DNA from: Thermanaerothrix solaris
GTDB taxonomy: Bacteria > Chloroflexota > Anaerolineae > Anaerolineales > Anaerolineaceae
Assembly (NCBI RefSeq): GCF_032334255.1
Contig: NZ_JAUHMF010000001.1
Span: 1,488,001-1,552,000, forward strand
Direction: 5' to 3'
Length of the DNA: 64,000 nucleotides
The notes beneath the pieces were generated by a model. The model searched no databases, was not told where the DNA came from, and worked only from the letters and a program-made list of their open reading frames with translations. A program made the position numbers and the translations under genes. Positions 34,191 through 41,789 of the stretch are shown here, piece by piece (the first letter of the stretch is position 1; each line of letters begins with the position of its first letter).

Positions 34191-35363
34191 GTTGGGGGCA
34201 AGAAGGTATTTCCACGCCCGCTGTGCCCCAGGCACGCTCAGCCAAAGAATAAGGCCCATCGTCAGAGCCGAAGCTGTACACCAACCGCACATGGCGCGAA
34301 TCACCATGACTTCCAGGTAAGCCAAATATAATGACACCGCCGTACCTACAAGGGCCAGACCCATGATGCCCAAGGTCGCAAGAACGACAAGGCGACTGCG
34401 TCCATAGCGCCCCCACCCCCATAAGACCAGTAGCATGGCGTAGCCTATCACCCCTATAAGCGCGATCGGTACTACTCCCCCAAGACGTGCGTAGGCACTG
34501 CTCTGAACGGCATTGCAATCCCCAATGGGTCCACACCAGGCTGCTCTTCCACTAATTTCAACCACACTCAAATAAACCGCAATTCCTAGCCCAATTAAGG
34601 CCAGAAGCAAGATCGCGACCGTGGGTCGTTCTACTGGCTCGGATGGTACACTATTCGGTCGGACCAAGACCACTTTGATCACGCTCACCACCGTATACAG
34701 GATGCTCGCAATGAGAAACGCAATCACGGCGTAAAGGAAGCCAAAGCCCGTAAACTCCAAATTTTCAATAGGGGTTGGGATAGGAGAAGATTTTGTGGGC
34801 GTTATTTCAGGCGTTATGGCATAGGAGGGAGACGCGGGTAATACAGGCCAATCATTTCCCCCCTGAGCCAATAGCTCTTCAATCAATGGGGGCAACTCAA
34901 CAGCGATATCACCGGATCCTTTTAGCACCCGATTTCCCACGATGAGAAAAGGCACCCCCGCCTGTTCGCGGGGGATACCATAATATTCAGCGACATGATA
35001 AAAGTAATTGACATCTTCCACGGTCGCAATTTCAATTAGACGGATGTCCAAGGCATTGCCGTAACGCTGCTGCAACGGTGGAAGGATTTTTTCCAATACC
35101 TCATGACAGTGCGGGCAGCCATTCATCCAAAACATCACCAATCGCACGCGAGCCTGGCCCTGGGGAGACGGTGTGAAAGCTGGAGACGATGTCACGCCTG
35201 GGATTTCATCATCACACAGGTGACAAATCTTCACCGTTGGCGTAAGATTTCCCTGGCTAAAAGCCGAGAAAGCAGGCCGACTTATCCCAATCAGTGCCAC
35301 TCCCAAGCCGATCAAGAGGGTGATAGTAATTTGGCGCCAGAAAGGGCGAGGTACCCGTGCCAT
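34182..35363 (-). CDS. Thioredoxin-VKOR fusion, membrane thiol oxidoreductase
   Basis: 393 residues. An N-terminal membrane helix (about 12-30) and a KICHLC pair (Cys47, Cys50) precede a thioredoxin-like domain with the active site Cys83-Pro-His-Cys86 (about 70-175). A Pro/Thr linker follows, then a vitamin K epoxide reductase domain with five spans: a further span at about 205-232, the loop cysteines Cys278 and Cys284 (AWCGPIGDCNAVQSS), and the active site Cys360-Gly-Trp-Cys363. VKOR passes electrons from a Trx partner to quinone, so this single chain should make disulfides outside the cell. The domain order is the reverse of the VKOR-Trx fusions known from cyanobacteria. Confidence 0.9.
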   Translation of the reverse strand: MARVPRPFWRQITITLLIGLGVALIGISRPAFSAFSQGNLTPTVKICHLCDDEIPGVTSSPAFTPSPQGQARVRLVMFWMNGCPHCHEVLEKILPPLQQRYGNALDIRLIEIATVEDVNYFYHVAEYYGIPREQAGVPFLIVGNRVLKGSGDIAVELPPLIEELLAQGGNDWPVLPASPSYAITPEITPTKSSPIPTPIENLEFTGFGFLYAVIAFLIASILYTVVSVIKVVLVRPNSVPSEPVERPTVAILLLALIGLGIAVYLSVVEISGRAAWCGPIGDCNAVQSSAYARLGGVVPIALIGVIGYAMLLVLWGWGRYGRSRLVVLATLGIMGLALVGTAVSLYLAYLEVMVIRAMCGWCTASALTMGLILWLSVPGAQRAWKYLLAPNLS

Positions 35364-35375
35364 CTTAGCCCCTGT

Positions 35376-35780
35376 TTAATGCAGCCACTCGGTATGATCT
35401 TCAATCTCACCCGCGATCACAGCGCGAACAGCTTCCTCGATGTTGGCAATCTCCGTCAGTATCGGGCGAATCCCTGCCCGACGCAGGCTTTCATATGCCC
35501 CTGCACCCATTCCTGGCGCTAGGAGGACGTCGCAATCGGCAATACTGGCCGCCATCCGGGCATGACGTTCCTGGGCTGCGGGATCAAACCCATGTCCCTG
35601 AGCGGCTTCAGCCGGGGTGTGGGTTTCCTCGCGACTTGCAAACTGCGCATGCCCCATTTTTTCACGCACCTCGCGCCCCACAATCTGCCCGTTTTCAACG
35701 GTAATCACGACATAAAAGGGCGCTCGGCCAAAATGCTGACTGATCGTTATGCCGTCCTCGGAAACAGCTGCGATTTTCAT
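35376..35780 (-). CDS. NifX/NafY-family (dinitrogenase Fe-Mo cofactor) protein
   Basis: 134 residues from the ATG at 35780 (GGAGG 5 nt upstream). An in-frame extension upstream is rejected. The family signature MKIAAVSEDGITISQHFGRAPFYVV is visible (given here as SEDGITISQHFGRAPFY) with the ending ILLAPGMGAGAYESLRRAGIRP seen as APGMGAGAYESL. The centre is His-rich (GHAQFASREETHTPAEAAQGHGFD). Small stand-alone members of this family occur widely without nitrogenase and are thought to bind metal clusters. No nif genes for nitrogenase are in the window. It sits between the Trx-VKOR and the two-start ORF. Confidence 0.88.
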   Translation of the reverse strand: MKIAAVSEDGITISQHFGRAPFYVVITVENGQIVGREVREKMGHAQFASREETHTPAEAAQGHGFDPAAQERHARMAASIADCDVLLAPGMGAGAYESLRRAGIRPILTEIANIEEAVRAVIAGEIEDHTEWLH

Positions 35781-35809
35781 ATGACCTCCATAAAAAATTC
35801 GCAAAATCG

Positions 35810-35839
35810 AATATATTATACTGGCCTTCCTACAGTCAA
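35810..35839 (-). promoter_or_regulatory. Probable promoter of the NifX-like gene
   Basis: Minus strand TTGACT (35839-35834), 18-nt spacer, TATATT (35815-35810), in an AT-rich stretch that also contains a TATAAT (35820-35815) at too short a spacing. Confidence 0.55.
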
Positions 35840-35879
35840 ATGAGCCCCTTTTGTCACCCAAGAGAGGGACATTAATCAC

Positions 35880-35911
35880 CCATGGCAGGGTTATTAGAAA
35901 CCCTGCCATGG
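35880..35911 (-). terminator. 13-bp hairpin after the two-start ORF
   Basis: A perfect stem CCATGGCAGGGTT (35880-35892 with 35899-35911) and 6-nt loop, 37 bp past the stop of the 35948 gene. There is no T run, so termination or mRNA 3'-end protection are both possible. Confidence 0.55.
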
Positions 35912-35947
35912 ATTCGAGCGTCATGGTAACACCAGATCATCAAGGTG

Positions 35948-36370
35948 CTACTCGATGTTCACCCAGACCATGCCCACCACTCGCCCCTGGCTCGCCAGTT
36001 CAGCCTTAACCCCAAAGGGGCCGCTCCAGAACGCGCTTACCTCCAGGGCACTGAGGTCCACGTCCTCCCATACATGGCCTACAATGTTGGTGTCTACAAG
36101 GATGGGAAAATGGCGAACTCCACAGCATGGACTGGTCCATGCCTCACCCTTGCGCGCCTTCGCCAGAAGCGCCTTAACTGCCGCTTCGACGTTTTCCCGG
36201 GAAATTTCGGTCTCCACATAGTAGCCGTGCCAGCGCCGTCCGAACTTCCATCCATAGGGTGGCATTGTTCTGACCTCCTTTCTATAGAAACCAGGTTGAT
36301 ATCCAGCAGGCCGTGCTCTTTGCACACCGCCTAACCGACGACAGTAAGTCATACCCCAAGGCGTCATCAT
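35948..36370 (-). CDS. Protein of unknown function with two in-frame starts, each with a strong SD site
   Basis: The frame from the ATG at 36370 gives 140 residues, and a second in-frame ATG at 36265 gives 105. Both have a near-perfect Shine-Dalgarno site: AAAGGAGG at 36378-36385 (7 nt spacing) and AAGGAGG at 36274-36280 (8 nt). The first 35 residues (MMTPWGMTYCRRLGGVQRARP...) recall the short Gly/Cys/Arg leaders of DUF5320-type proteins found near NifX-like genes, but likeness is weak. The body (MPPYGWKFGRRWHGYYVETEI..., SPCCGVRHFPILVDTN) is aromatic and has a CC pair. It starts 14 bp after the ACR3-like gene stop and may be co-transcribed with it. Function unknown. Confidence 0.55.
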   Translation of the reverse strand: MMTPWGMTYCRRLGGVQRARPAGYQPGFYRKEVRTMPPYGWKFGRRWHGYYVETEISRENVEAAVKALLAKARKGEAWTSPCCGVRHFPILVDTNIVGHVWEDVDLSALEVSAFWSGPFGVKAELASQGRVVGMVWVNIE

Positions 36371-36384
36371 TGAGATACCTCCTT

Positions 36385-37416
36385 TCAAGGTTGATGGGTT
36401 ACCCTCTTCTTCTTTCCAGCACTCACTTCTCCCTGATCAAAGTAACTCCGCACCCAACCTGCCATCTTCAAATAAAGCGCCAGGAAAAGGATCTGGAAAA
36501 TTGGCATCGTTGCCGCCGGGATGGCCACCATGGGCGAGAATGCTGTTGCGGCGATTGCAATAGCCGTACCGTTGTTCTTACCCGTACTAGCGAACACGAT
36601 GGCCATATGGTCACGGTACGAAAGGCCCAATTTTCGGTTTACCCAAGTGGCTACGGCAAGAGTCAAAAGGAGGAACAAAAAATTGGGCAGGATAAGCATC
36701 AGCACCATGTTCCATTTCTCAATGATCAAGGTTGCCTTGGCAAAGAAAATCAGGAACACAATGCCGTACATGGCAAGGAGGGAAAGGGATGGGAAGAACG
36801 GCTGAATCTCTTTGAATTTCTTCTCCCCCAGCCATTTGGTTAACCCGAGCCGGGTCAAATAGCCCAACACCATAGGTGCGATCAGGACGGTCAAAATAGA
36901 CATCAACATATCCTGGATAGGCACTTCCACCCGGTAATTGGCCGCAAACCCCAACATCCATAACGGCACAGCCACAATAGCCAGCACAAAACTCAAGGCT
37001 ACCGTGACCGTAGCCAGTTCAAGGTTGCCTTCGGCCAGCCCAGTGTACCCAATGCTCATGCTGGAACAGGGCACCACCATCACCAACAAAAATCCCAGTG
37101 CCAGCATTGGATCGTGTAAGAAGGCACGTGCCAGCAACCAACCCAGCAAAGGGGCCCAGAGGAAGTTAAAGAGAACCGCGATAGAAAGACCCTTGAGGTT
37201 TTTTCCTGCTTTGACCAGCGCTTCCAACCTCAGATTGATCATCATCGGATAGATGATCAGAAACACCATCAATGTGGTTAAGTTGCTCACCTGAGATTGG
37301 TGCGCCTTCGTCCAGGCGGCGGCTGGATAGCCGATCCCCAAGCCCAGCGCCATTGCCAGCACGACATAAAGAAGCAACCATTTATTCAAATGATCTTGTA
37401 ACGTTTTTAATTTCAT
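36385..37416 (-). CDS. ACR3/BASS-family transporter (arsenite-efflux type or related)
   Basis: 343 residues with about ten membrane spans. Core elements are YPMMINLRLEAL in the first inverted repeat, the crossover motif VVPCSSMSIGYTGLAEGN with a Cys as in ACR3 arsenite permeases, and a late VFASTGKNNGTAIAIAATAF. The family exports arsenite (ACR3) or imports bile-acid-like anions (BASS). The Cys in the crossover favours ACR3, but no arsR or arsC gene is adjacent, so substrate is open. The upstream gap holds a Cys-rich small ORF and a dyad (37596-37627) that could be an operator. Confidence 0.82.
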   Translation of the reverse strand: MKLKTLQDHLNKWLLLYVVLAMALGLGIGYPAAAWTKAHQSQVSNLTTLMVFLIIYPMMINLRLEALVKAGKNLKGLSIAVLFNFLWAPLLGWLLARAFLHDPMLALGFLLVMVVPCSSMSIGYTGLAEGNLELATVTVALSFVLAIVAVPLWMLGFAANYRVEVPIQDMLMSILTVLIAPMVLGYLTRLGLTKWLGEKKFKEIQPFFPSLSLLAMYGIVFLIFFAKATLIIEKWNMVLMLILPNFLFLLLTLAVATWVNRKLGLSYRDHMAIVFASTGKNNGTAIAIAATAFSPMVAIPAATMPIFQILFLALYLKMAGWVRSYFDQGEVSAGKKKRVTHQP

Positions 37417-37570
37417 GGCAGACCTCCAGTTCTAAGTAGGATGTAACTCGAATCACATCAGAATCCCCACCACAGGTCTGCCACGGTGGCGAACGCTTAA
37501 TCCATCCCCCTTGAGCGCATGCGCATCCTATGGTCCAAGCACAATGCCCCTGCCCGGTATGACAAGACAT
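37382..37570 (-). CDS. Candidate 62-residue Cys-rich protein upstream of the ACR3-like gene
   Basis: The frame from the ATG at 37570 reads MSCHTGQGHCAWTIGCACAQGG, so four cysteines and two histidines fall in the first 20 residues (quoted here only as MSCHTGQGHC and GCACAQGG), with a further Cys near 42 and 53. It overlaps the first 35 bp of the transporter gene. A GAAGG site is about 10 nt upstream. The N-terminal composition suggests metal or thiol chemistry, but no family is recognised and codon evidence is thin. The remaining part of 37571-37719 has no other gene. Confidence 0.35.
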   Translation of the reverse strand: MSCHTGQGHCAWTIGCACAQGGWIKRSPPWQTCGGDSDVIRVTSYLELEVCHEIKNVTRSFE

Positions 37571-37595
37571 TCCCTTGTTACCTTCTTTCCACGAA

Positions 37596-37627
37596 ATCAT
37601 ATTCAATTATTTAGATGTTTATATGAT
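37596..37627. promoter_or_regulatory. Inverted repeat upstream of the ACR3-like gene
   Basis: ATCATAT (37596-37602) and ATATGAT (37621-37627), separated by 18 AT-rich bases. The dyad resembles operators of ArsR/SmtB repressors in base content but no such regulator gene is nearby. Confidence 0.3.
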
Positions 37628-37719
37628 CCAAAAGATACATCCTTAGAGCACATGTCTTACCCCAATAAATCCTTGCTCATCAGGGCTTGTTAGACTGGGT
37701 TGTTTAATTTTGGAAAGGG

Positions 37720-38445
37720 TTATCGCCCCACAATTGGGAGGTAAAGCCGATTTCCCAGATAATTGGTTGCTACAAAGTTCACAATGGCCAGATTCTTAGC
37801 GCAATCACCCCCCATCTGGAACATCTGCGCCTCGCTGAGCGGTGCCCCCTGCAAATTGAACACCTGCAGCCAGAAAATCGCCGGGGCAACCCGATCCGCC
37901 AACTTAATCTCATAGCCCGCTGGCCCGTAATCGGTGGCTAATCCGGTAAAACCCAACGCATCCACGCTTTGCCCGGCCACATTGCCGCTCGCACCGATCA
38001 CCAGCCCAGTCAACGGATTTCCCCCGGCATCGAACACCTGCCCGGCCACCCCCATCCAATTGCAACCCAGGCTGGCATAACGAAAAGCCGGAATAAAGGC
38101 CGGTGAATTGCTCTGAACCATGAGCGTCAACGGCGCGGCGGTGGGCGTGCTGAGTAGGCTCATCCTCATACTTTCAGCCGTCGGCGTAGCCAACAGGGAA
38201 GCCGCAGACGGCGCCGGATAGGCCGAGTCCGGCGGGATGGTCGGTGTCTCCGTCGGCGCAGGGCTGGGCGTTGGTGAGGGGGTCGGTGTGGGTGAGGGCA
38301 AAAGCACGACCGTATCTGTAGGGTGTACGGCCTCAGGGGATATCACCGCCTCCGTCGGTGGAGGAACCGGGGTTTCTAAAACGACACGACAGGCAGTAAG
38401 GAAAATCGCGGCAAAGAAGAATAACCCAAGGCGTACCCGCGGCAT
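37720..38445 (-). CDS. Lipoprotein with Pro/Thr linker and Chloroflexi-type C-terminal domain
   Basis: 241 residues. Signal peptide ending in FLTAC (Cys about 19), a long Pro/Thr/Ser linker to about 115, then a folded C-terminal domain of about 125 residues beginning SLGCNWMGVAGQVFDAGGNPLTGL. A beta-sandwich of the carboxypeptidase-regulatory-like kind is suggested by GVAGQVFDxxGNPLTGLxI, with one Cys in CNW and one in GGDCAKN that could form a disulfide. The protein ends in LYLPIVGR. No enzyme motif. AGGAG precedes the ATG by about 7 nt. A stand-alone surface protein of unknown role. Confidence 0.72.
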   Translation of the reverse strand: MPRVRLGLFFFAAIFLTACRVVLETPVPPPTEAVISPEAVHPTDTVVLLPSPTPTPSPTPSPAPTETPTIPPDSAYPAPSAASLLATPTAESMRMSLLSTPTAAPLTLMVQSNSPAFIPAFRYASLGCNWMGVAGQVFDAGGNPLTGLVIGASGNVAGQSVDALGFTGLATDYGPAGYEIKLADRVAPAIFWLQVFNLQGAPLSEAQMFQMGGDCAKNLAIVNFVATNYLGNRLYLPIVGR

Positions 38446-38561
38446 CGTTGGCTCCTGAAAGAAATCATTTTTATTATAGCCCGAAACCCCAACTCACCCT
38501 GCGTTTTTCGGGTGGCTTTTGCGCAACTCCATCTCCTTAACCAAGTACTCAGCCGAGCCCA

Positions 38562-38570
38562 TGGTATACT
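38562..38570 (+). promoter_or_regulatory. Extended -10 promoter before the glycosyltransferase gene
   Basis: TGG-TATACT (38562-38570) with no good -35 box. The start of transcription is expected near 38577, about 37 nt before the ATG. Confidence 0.5.
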
Positions 38571-38613
38571 TTTAGCAACTTTGGTTAATCAAGAGACCCT
38601 GTCCGAAACGCGG

Positions 38614-39618
38614 ATGAAACTCATTATCCAAATCCCCTGCTACAACGAAGCCGAGGTACTCCCCACGACCCTGCGCAACCTGCCCCGCCAGATTGAGGGA
38701 GTGGATTGCGTGGAAGTCCTGGTTATTGATGATGGCAGCACCGATAATACCGCCGAAGTTGCCCGCACCGCCGGCGCCGATCACATTGTGCGTCTCAAAC
38801 GCCACGCCGGCCTGGCCGAGGCATTCAAAGTCGGCCTGGATGCATGCCTGCGCCTGGGCGCCGACATCATCGTCAACACCGATGCTGATGAGCAGTACAA
38901 GCCCGAGGATATTCCCACCCTGATTGCACCGATTCTGCGCGGTGAGGCCGAATTGGTCATCGGTGACCGCGGGGTAGCCGCCCAACCCAATTTCTCCCCC
39001 ATCAAGCGCCGCTTGCAAACCTGGGGCAGTCAGGTCGTTTCACAGGCCGCTGGCATTCCGATCCCAGATGCCACGAGCGGCTTCCGCGCAATGACGCGCG
39101 AGGTTGCCCTGCGCACCAACGTCCTCAGCCATTATTCCTACACCCTCGAAACCCTCATCCAAGCCGGCAATCACCGCTTTGCCATTGCCAGCGTGCCGGT
39201 GCGCACCAATCCCCCGCGCCGCCCCTCGCGCTTGATGCGTGGCTTGTGGGATTACCTGCTCAACTCCGGTGTGACCATCGTGCGCGCCTATACCATGTAC
39301 CGTCCTCTGCGGGTTTTCACCACCATTGGCCTGGGCCTGATCGCTCTGGGGTTGGTTCCGCTGGTGCGTTTTCTCATCTTCTACTTCCAGGGGCGAGGCA
39401 GTGGCAATGTGCAGTCGCTGATCCTGGGCGCGGTACTGCTTATCGTCGGTTTCCAGACCATCCTCATCGGTTTGGTTGCCGATTTGATCAACTTCAACCG
39501 CAAACTTCTGGAAGAGATTCTCTACCGCGAACGCCTGCAAACCAATGCCCACTCTACTACTGAGCCTCGCCCTGCCGCGTCATCTCACGACCAACGCCCC
39601 CCTTTAAGGGGGGTATAA
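38614..39618 (+). CDS. Glycosyltransferase family 2 (polyprenyl-phosphate sugar transferase-like)
   Basis: 334 residues from the ATG at 38614. The longer open frame upstream is rejected because the fold begins at MKLIIQIPCYNEAEVLP. GT-A motifs: VEVLVIDDGSTDNTAEVA for the nucleotide, NTDADEQYKPEDI for the metal Asp pair, and ATSGFRAMTREVAL. Two C-terminal membrane helices (about 228-250 and 265-290) are like those of DPM1-type enzymes that load sugars on undecaprenyl or dolichyl phosphate. The Shine-Dalgarno site is weak. A short hairpin (CCCCCC/GGGGGG) covers the last codons. Donor and acceptor are not known. Confidence 0.88.
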   Translation: MKLIIQIPCYNEAEVLPTTLRNLPRQIEGVDCVEVLVIDDGSTDNTAEVARTAGADHIVRLKRHAGLAEAFKVGLDACLRLGADIIVNTDADEQYKPEDIPTLIAPILRGEAELVIGDRGVAAQPNFSPIKRRLQTWGSQVVSQAAGIPIPDATSGFRAMTREVALRTNVLSHYSYTLETLIQAGNHRFAIASVPVRTNPPRRPSRLMRGLWDYLLNSGVTIVRAYTMYRPLRVFTTIGLGLIALGLVPLVRFLIFYFQGRGSGNVQSLILGAVLLIVGFQTILIGLVADLINFNRKLLEEILYRERLQTNAHSTTEPRPAASSHDQRPPLRGV

Positions 39619-39662
39619 TCCCCTCATACCTGTAAAATCCTCCGTTCAGGACACGGTGCCCT

Positions 39663-40751
39663 ATGAAATCCTTCTTCGTGCGTTTGATCCTACTCTGGGT
39701 TTTGGCCGCCTTTGTCATTGGTTGTGGCGGTGGCAACCAGGTTGCTCCCACGCCGACCCCCTCACCCGAACCCACCCGTCCGCCCACTCTTCCACCCATT
39801 CCGACGCCTATCCCCACGCCAACTCCTTCACCAACCCCTTCACCGGTCGAAGCACTGGGGGCACTTACGGCGTCAGTGCCCGCCTATCCCTTCCGGGCAG
39901 TGTGGCGTAAGGATAGTGGGGCGTTTTGGATTCTGGCGGAGCAAGAGATCACCCTTTATGATGCCAACACCCTCCAGCCATTGGCTGACCTGGCTTATAC
40001 CCCTCCCACCACTGTGCTGGATGCCTCGGCGGATGGGCGCACGGTGGCCATCACCACGGATAACCTGACCCTGACCCTGCGCGATCTGGTCAGCGGGGAG
40101 GTGCGGCACACCCTCCAACCCGATGGGGGAATTTACGCTGCTTCATTCTCACCCGATGGTAGTCTGTTGCTCATCGGCTCCACTCAGGAAATAGCGGCGA
40201 CTATCTGGGATGTTGACTCAGGGAAACCCGGAATTCGGCTAACCGGCTTTCAAACCGCGGCACCGGTCTACAACGTCATTTTTGCGCCCGATGTGCTCCA
40301 TGTGGTGTGGTATGCCCGGGGTACCCTGCAATTACAGGACGCCACGAACGGCACTCTAAGCCCCGCCCTCAACCACGAAGATTTCATTGCTGTGTTTGCT
40401 GTTAATCATGATGCTTCCCTGGTCGCGACGGTAGCTGGTGGCACACTGAATGACCAATTTGTCCCCCTGCTCACCCTCTGGGATGCCCGTACTGGGAAGC
40501 CTCAGGTTAAACTTGCCCTACCCCAAATTGCCAATGCTATCGCCATTAGCCCGGATGACCACTGGTTGGCGTTGGGCATCGGCAGCGAGATTTACCTGCT
40601 TAATCTTGAAAATCAGCAGTGGCGCCCCCCCTTTACGGCACATGCGGGGAGTGTAACGGGGCTGGCCTTTTCACCCGATGGCCGCTATTTGCTCAGCCTG
40701 GGTGAAGACAAAACCCTCCATCTGTGGCCGGTCAGTCATTTTACGCCGTAG
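39663..40751 (+). CDS. WD40-like beta-propeller lipoprotein
   Basis: 362 residues. Signal peptide ending in VIGC (Cys about 21) followed by GGG and a Pro/Thr linker to about 60. The rest is a beta-propeller with repeats of the form ASFSPDGSLLLIGS...ATIWDVDSGK, LTLWDARTGKP, IAISPDDHWLALG and LAFSPDGRYLLSLG...LHLWPV. Such domains bind proteins or serve as sensors outside the membrane. The gene ends overlapping the oppF stop region by 11 bp, tail to tail. No operon partner. Confidence 0.82.
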   Translation: MKSFFVRLILLWVLAAFVIGCGGGNQVAPTPTPSPEPTRPPTLPPIPTPIPTPTPSPTPSPVEALGALTASVPAYPFRAVWRKDSGAFWILAEQEITLYDANTLQPLADLAYTPPTTVLDASADGRTVAITTDNLTLTLRDLVSGEVRHTLQPDGGIYAASFSPDGSLLLIGSTQEIAATIWDVDSGKPGIRLTGFQTAAPVYNVIFAPDVLHVVWYARGTLQLQDATNGTLSPALNHEDFIAVFAVNHDASLVATVAGGTLNDQFVPLLTLWDARTGKPQVKLALPQIANAIAISPDDHWLALGIGSEIYLLNLENQQWRPPFTAHAGSVTGLAFSPDGRYLLSLGEDKTLHLWPVSHFTP

Positions 40752-41787
40752 CGGTGGGCGGCTCAGGTTCATGAGGTTGGTACAGCCAGCAGTGCACAAA
40801 ATGCCCTGGCGCCACCTCACGCAGTTCGGGCTCCTGCCGCGAACAGATGCCCATGGCCATAGGGCACCGGGGATGGAAACGGCAACCCGAAGGCGGGTTG
40901 AGTGGACTCGGCACATCGCCTTTGAGGATAATGCGCTGACGTTTTATGGTCGGATCGGGGATAGGGATGGCCGACATAAGTGCCTGAGTATAAGGATGAA
41001 GCGGGTTGCCGAAAAGGACATCCCGCGGTGCCACTTCAACAATTTTGCCCAAGTACATCACCGCAACGCGATCTGAGATGTGCTCAACCACACCCAGGTT
41101 GTGGGCAATAAACAAGTACGTCAAACCGAACTCGCGTTGCAGATCGCGCAGCAGGTTAAGCACCTGGGCTTGGATCGAGACATCCAGCGCCGAAACCGGT
41201 TCATCCAGCACCAAGAATTTGGGGCGCAACACCAACGCGCGTGCAATGCCGATACGCTGACGCTGCCCACCCGAGAATTCATGTGGGTAGCGCATGGCAT
41301 GATAATCCTCCATGCCTACTTTACGCAGCATCTCCAACACAATCTCAAACCGTTCGGCGGGCGTGCCGATCTTGTGAATGTGCAGTCCCTCGGCAATGGA
41401 TTCGCCAATCGGTAAGCGGGGATCTAATGAGCCATAAGGATCCTGGAAGACGATTTGCAGGTTGCGCCGGGCTCGTTTGAGCGCTTCACCCTTGAGTTCG
41501 AGCAAATCCTGTCCATCAAAGATCACCTGCCCGCGTGTGGGTTCAGTCAGGCGCAAGATGGCCTGCCCCACCGTGGTCTTGCCACAGCCCGACTCTCCAA
41601 CCAGACCCAGTGTCTCCCCTTCATGAATCGTAAAACTGACGTCGTCCACGGCTTTGACCCAAGCCACCACGCGGCGGAAGACGCCTCCCCGCACTGGAAA
41701 GTATTTGACCAGGTTACGCACCTCGAGTAACACCCGACCATTCTTTGAGGTGCTTCCTGGGGTTGAGGAAGGTGCAATGGTGTCCAC
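40741..41787 (-). CDS. oppF: Oligopeptide ABC transporter ATP-binding protein
   Basis: 348 residues from the GTG at 41787 (GAGG 6 nt upstream), 2 bp after the oppD stop. Walker A GLVGESGCGKTTVG, the ABC signature FSGGQRQRIGIARAL, Walker B FLVLDEPVSALD and the OppF-type C-terminal extension with Cys motifs (GCRFHPRCPMAMGICSRQEPEL) common to OppD/OppF/DppD/DppF. With OppD it powers peptide import. It is the last gene of the five-gene opp operon. Confidence 0.93.
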   Translation of the reverse strand: MDTIAPSSTPGSTSKNGRVLLEVRNLVKYFPVRGGVFRRVVAWVKAVDDVSFTIHEGETLGLVGESGCGKTTVGQAILRLTEPTRGQVIFDGQDLLELKGEALKRARRNLQIVFQDPYGSLDPRLPIGESIAEGLHIHKIGTPAERFEIVLEMLRKVGMEDYHAMRYPHEFSGGQRQRIGIARALVLRPKFLVLDEPVSALDVSIQAQVLNLLRDLQREFGLTYLFIAHNLGVVEHISDRVAVMYLGKIVEVAPRDVLFGNPLHPYTQALMSAIPIPDPTIKRQRIILKGDVPSPLNPPSGCRFHPRCPMAMGICSRQEPELREVAPGHFVHCWLYQPHEPEPPTATA

Positions 41788-41789
41788 GG

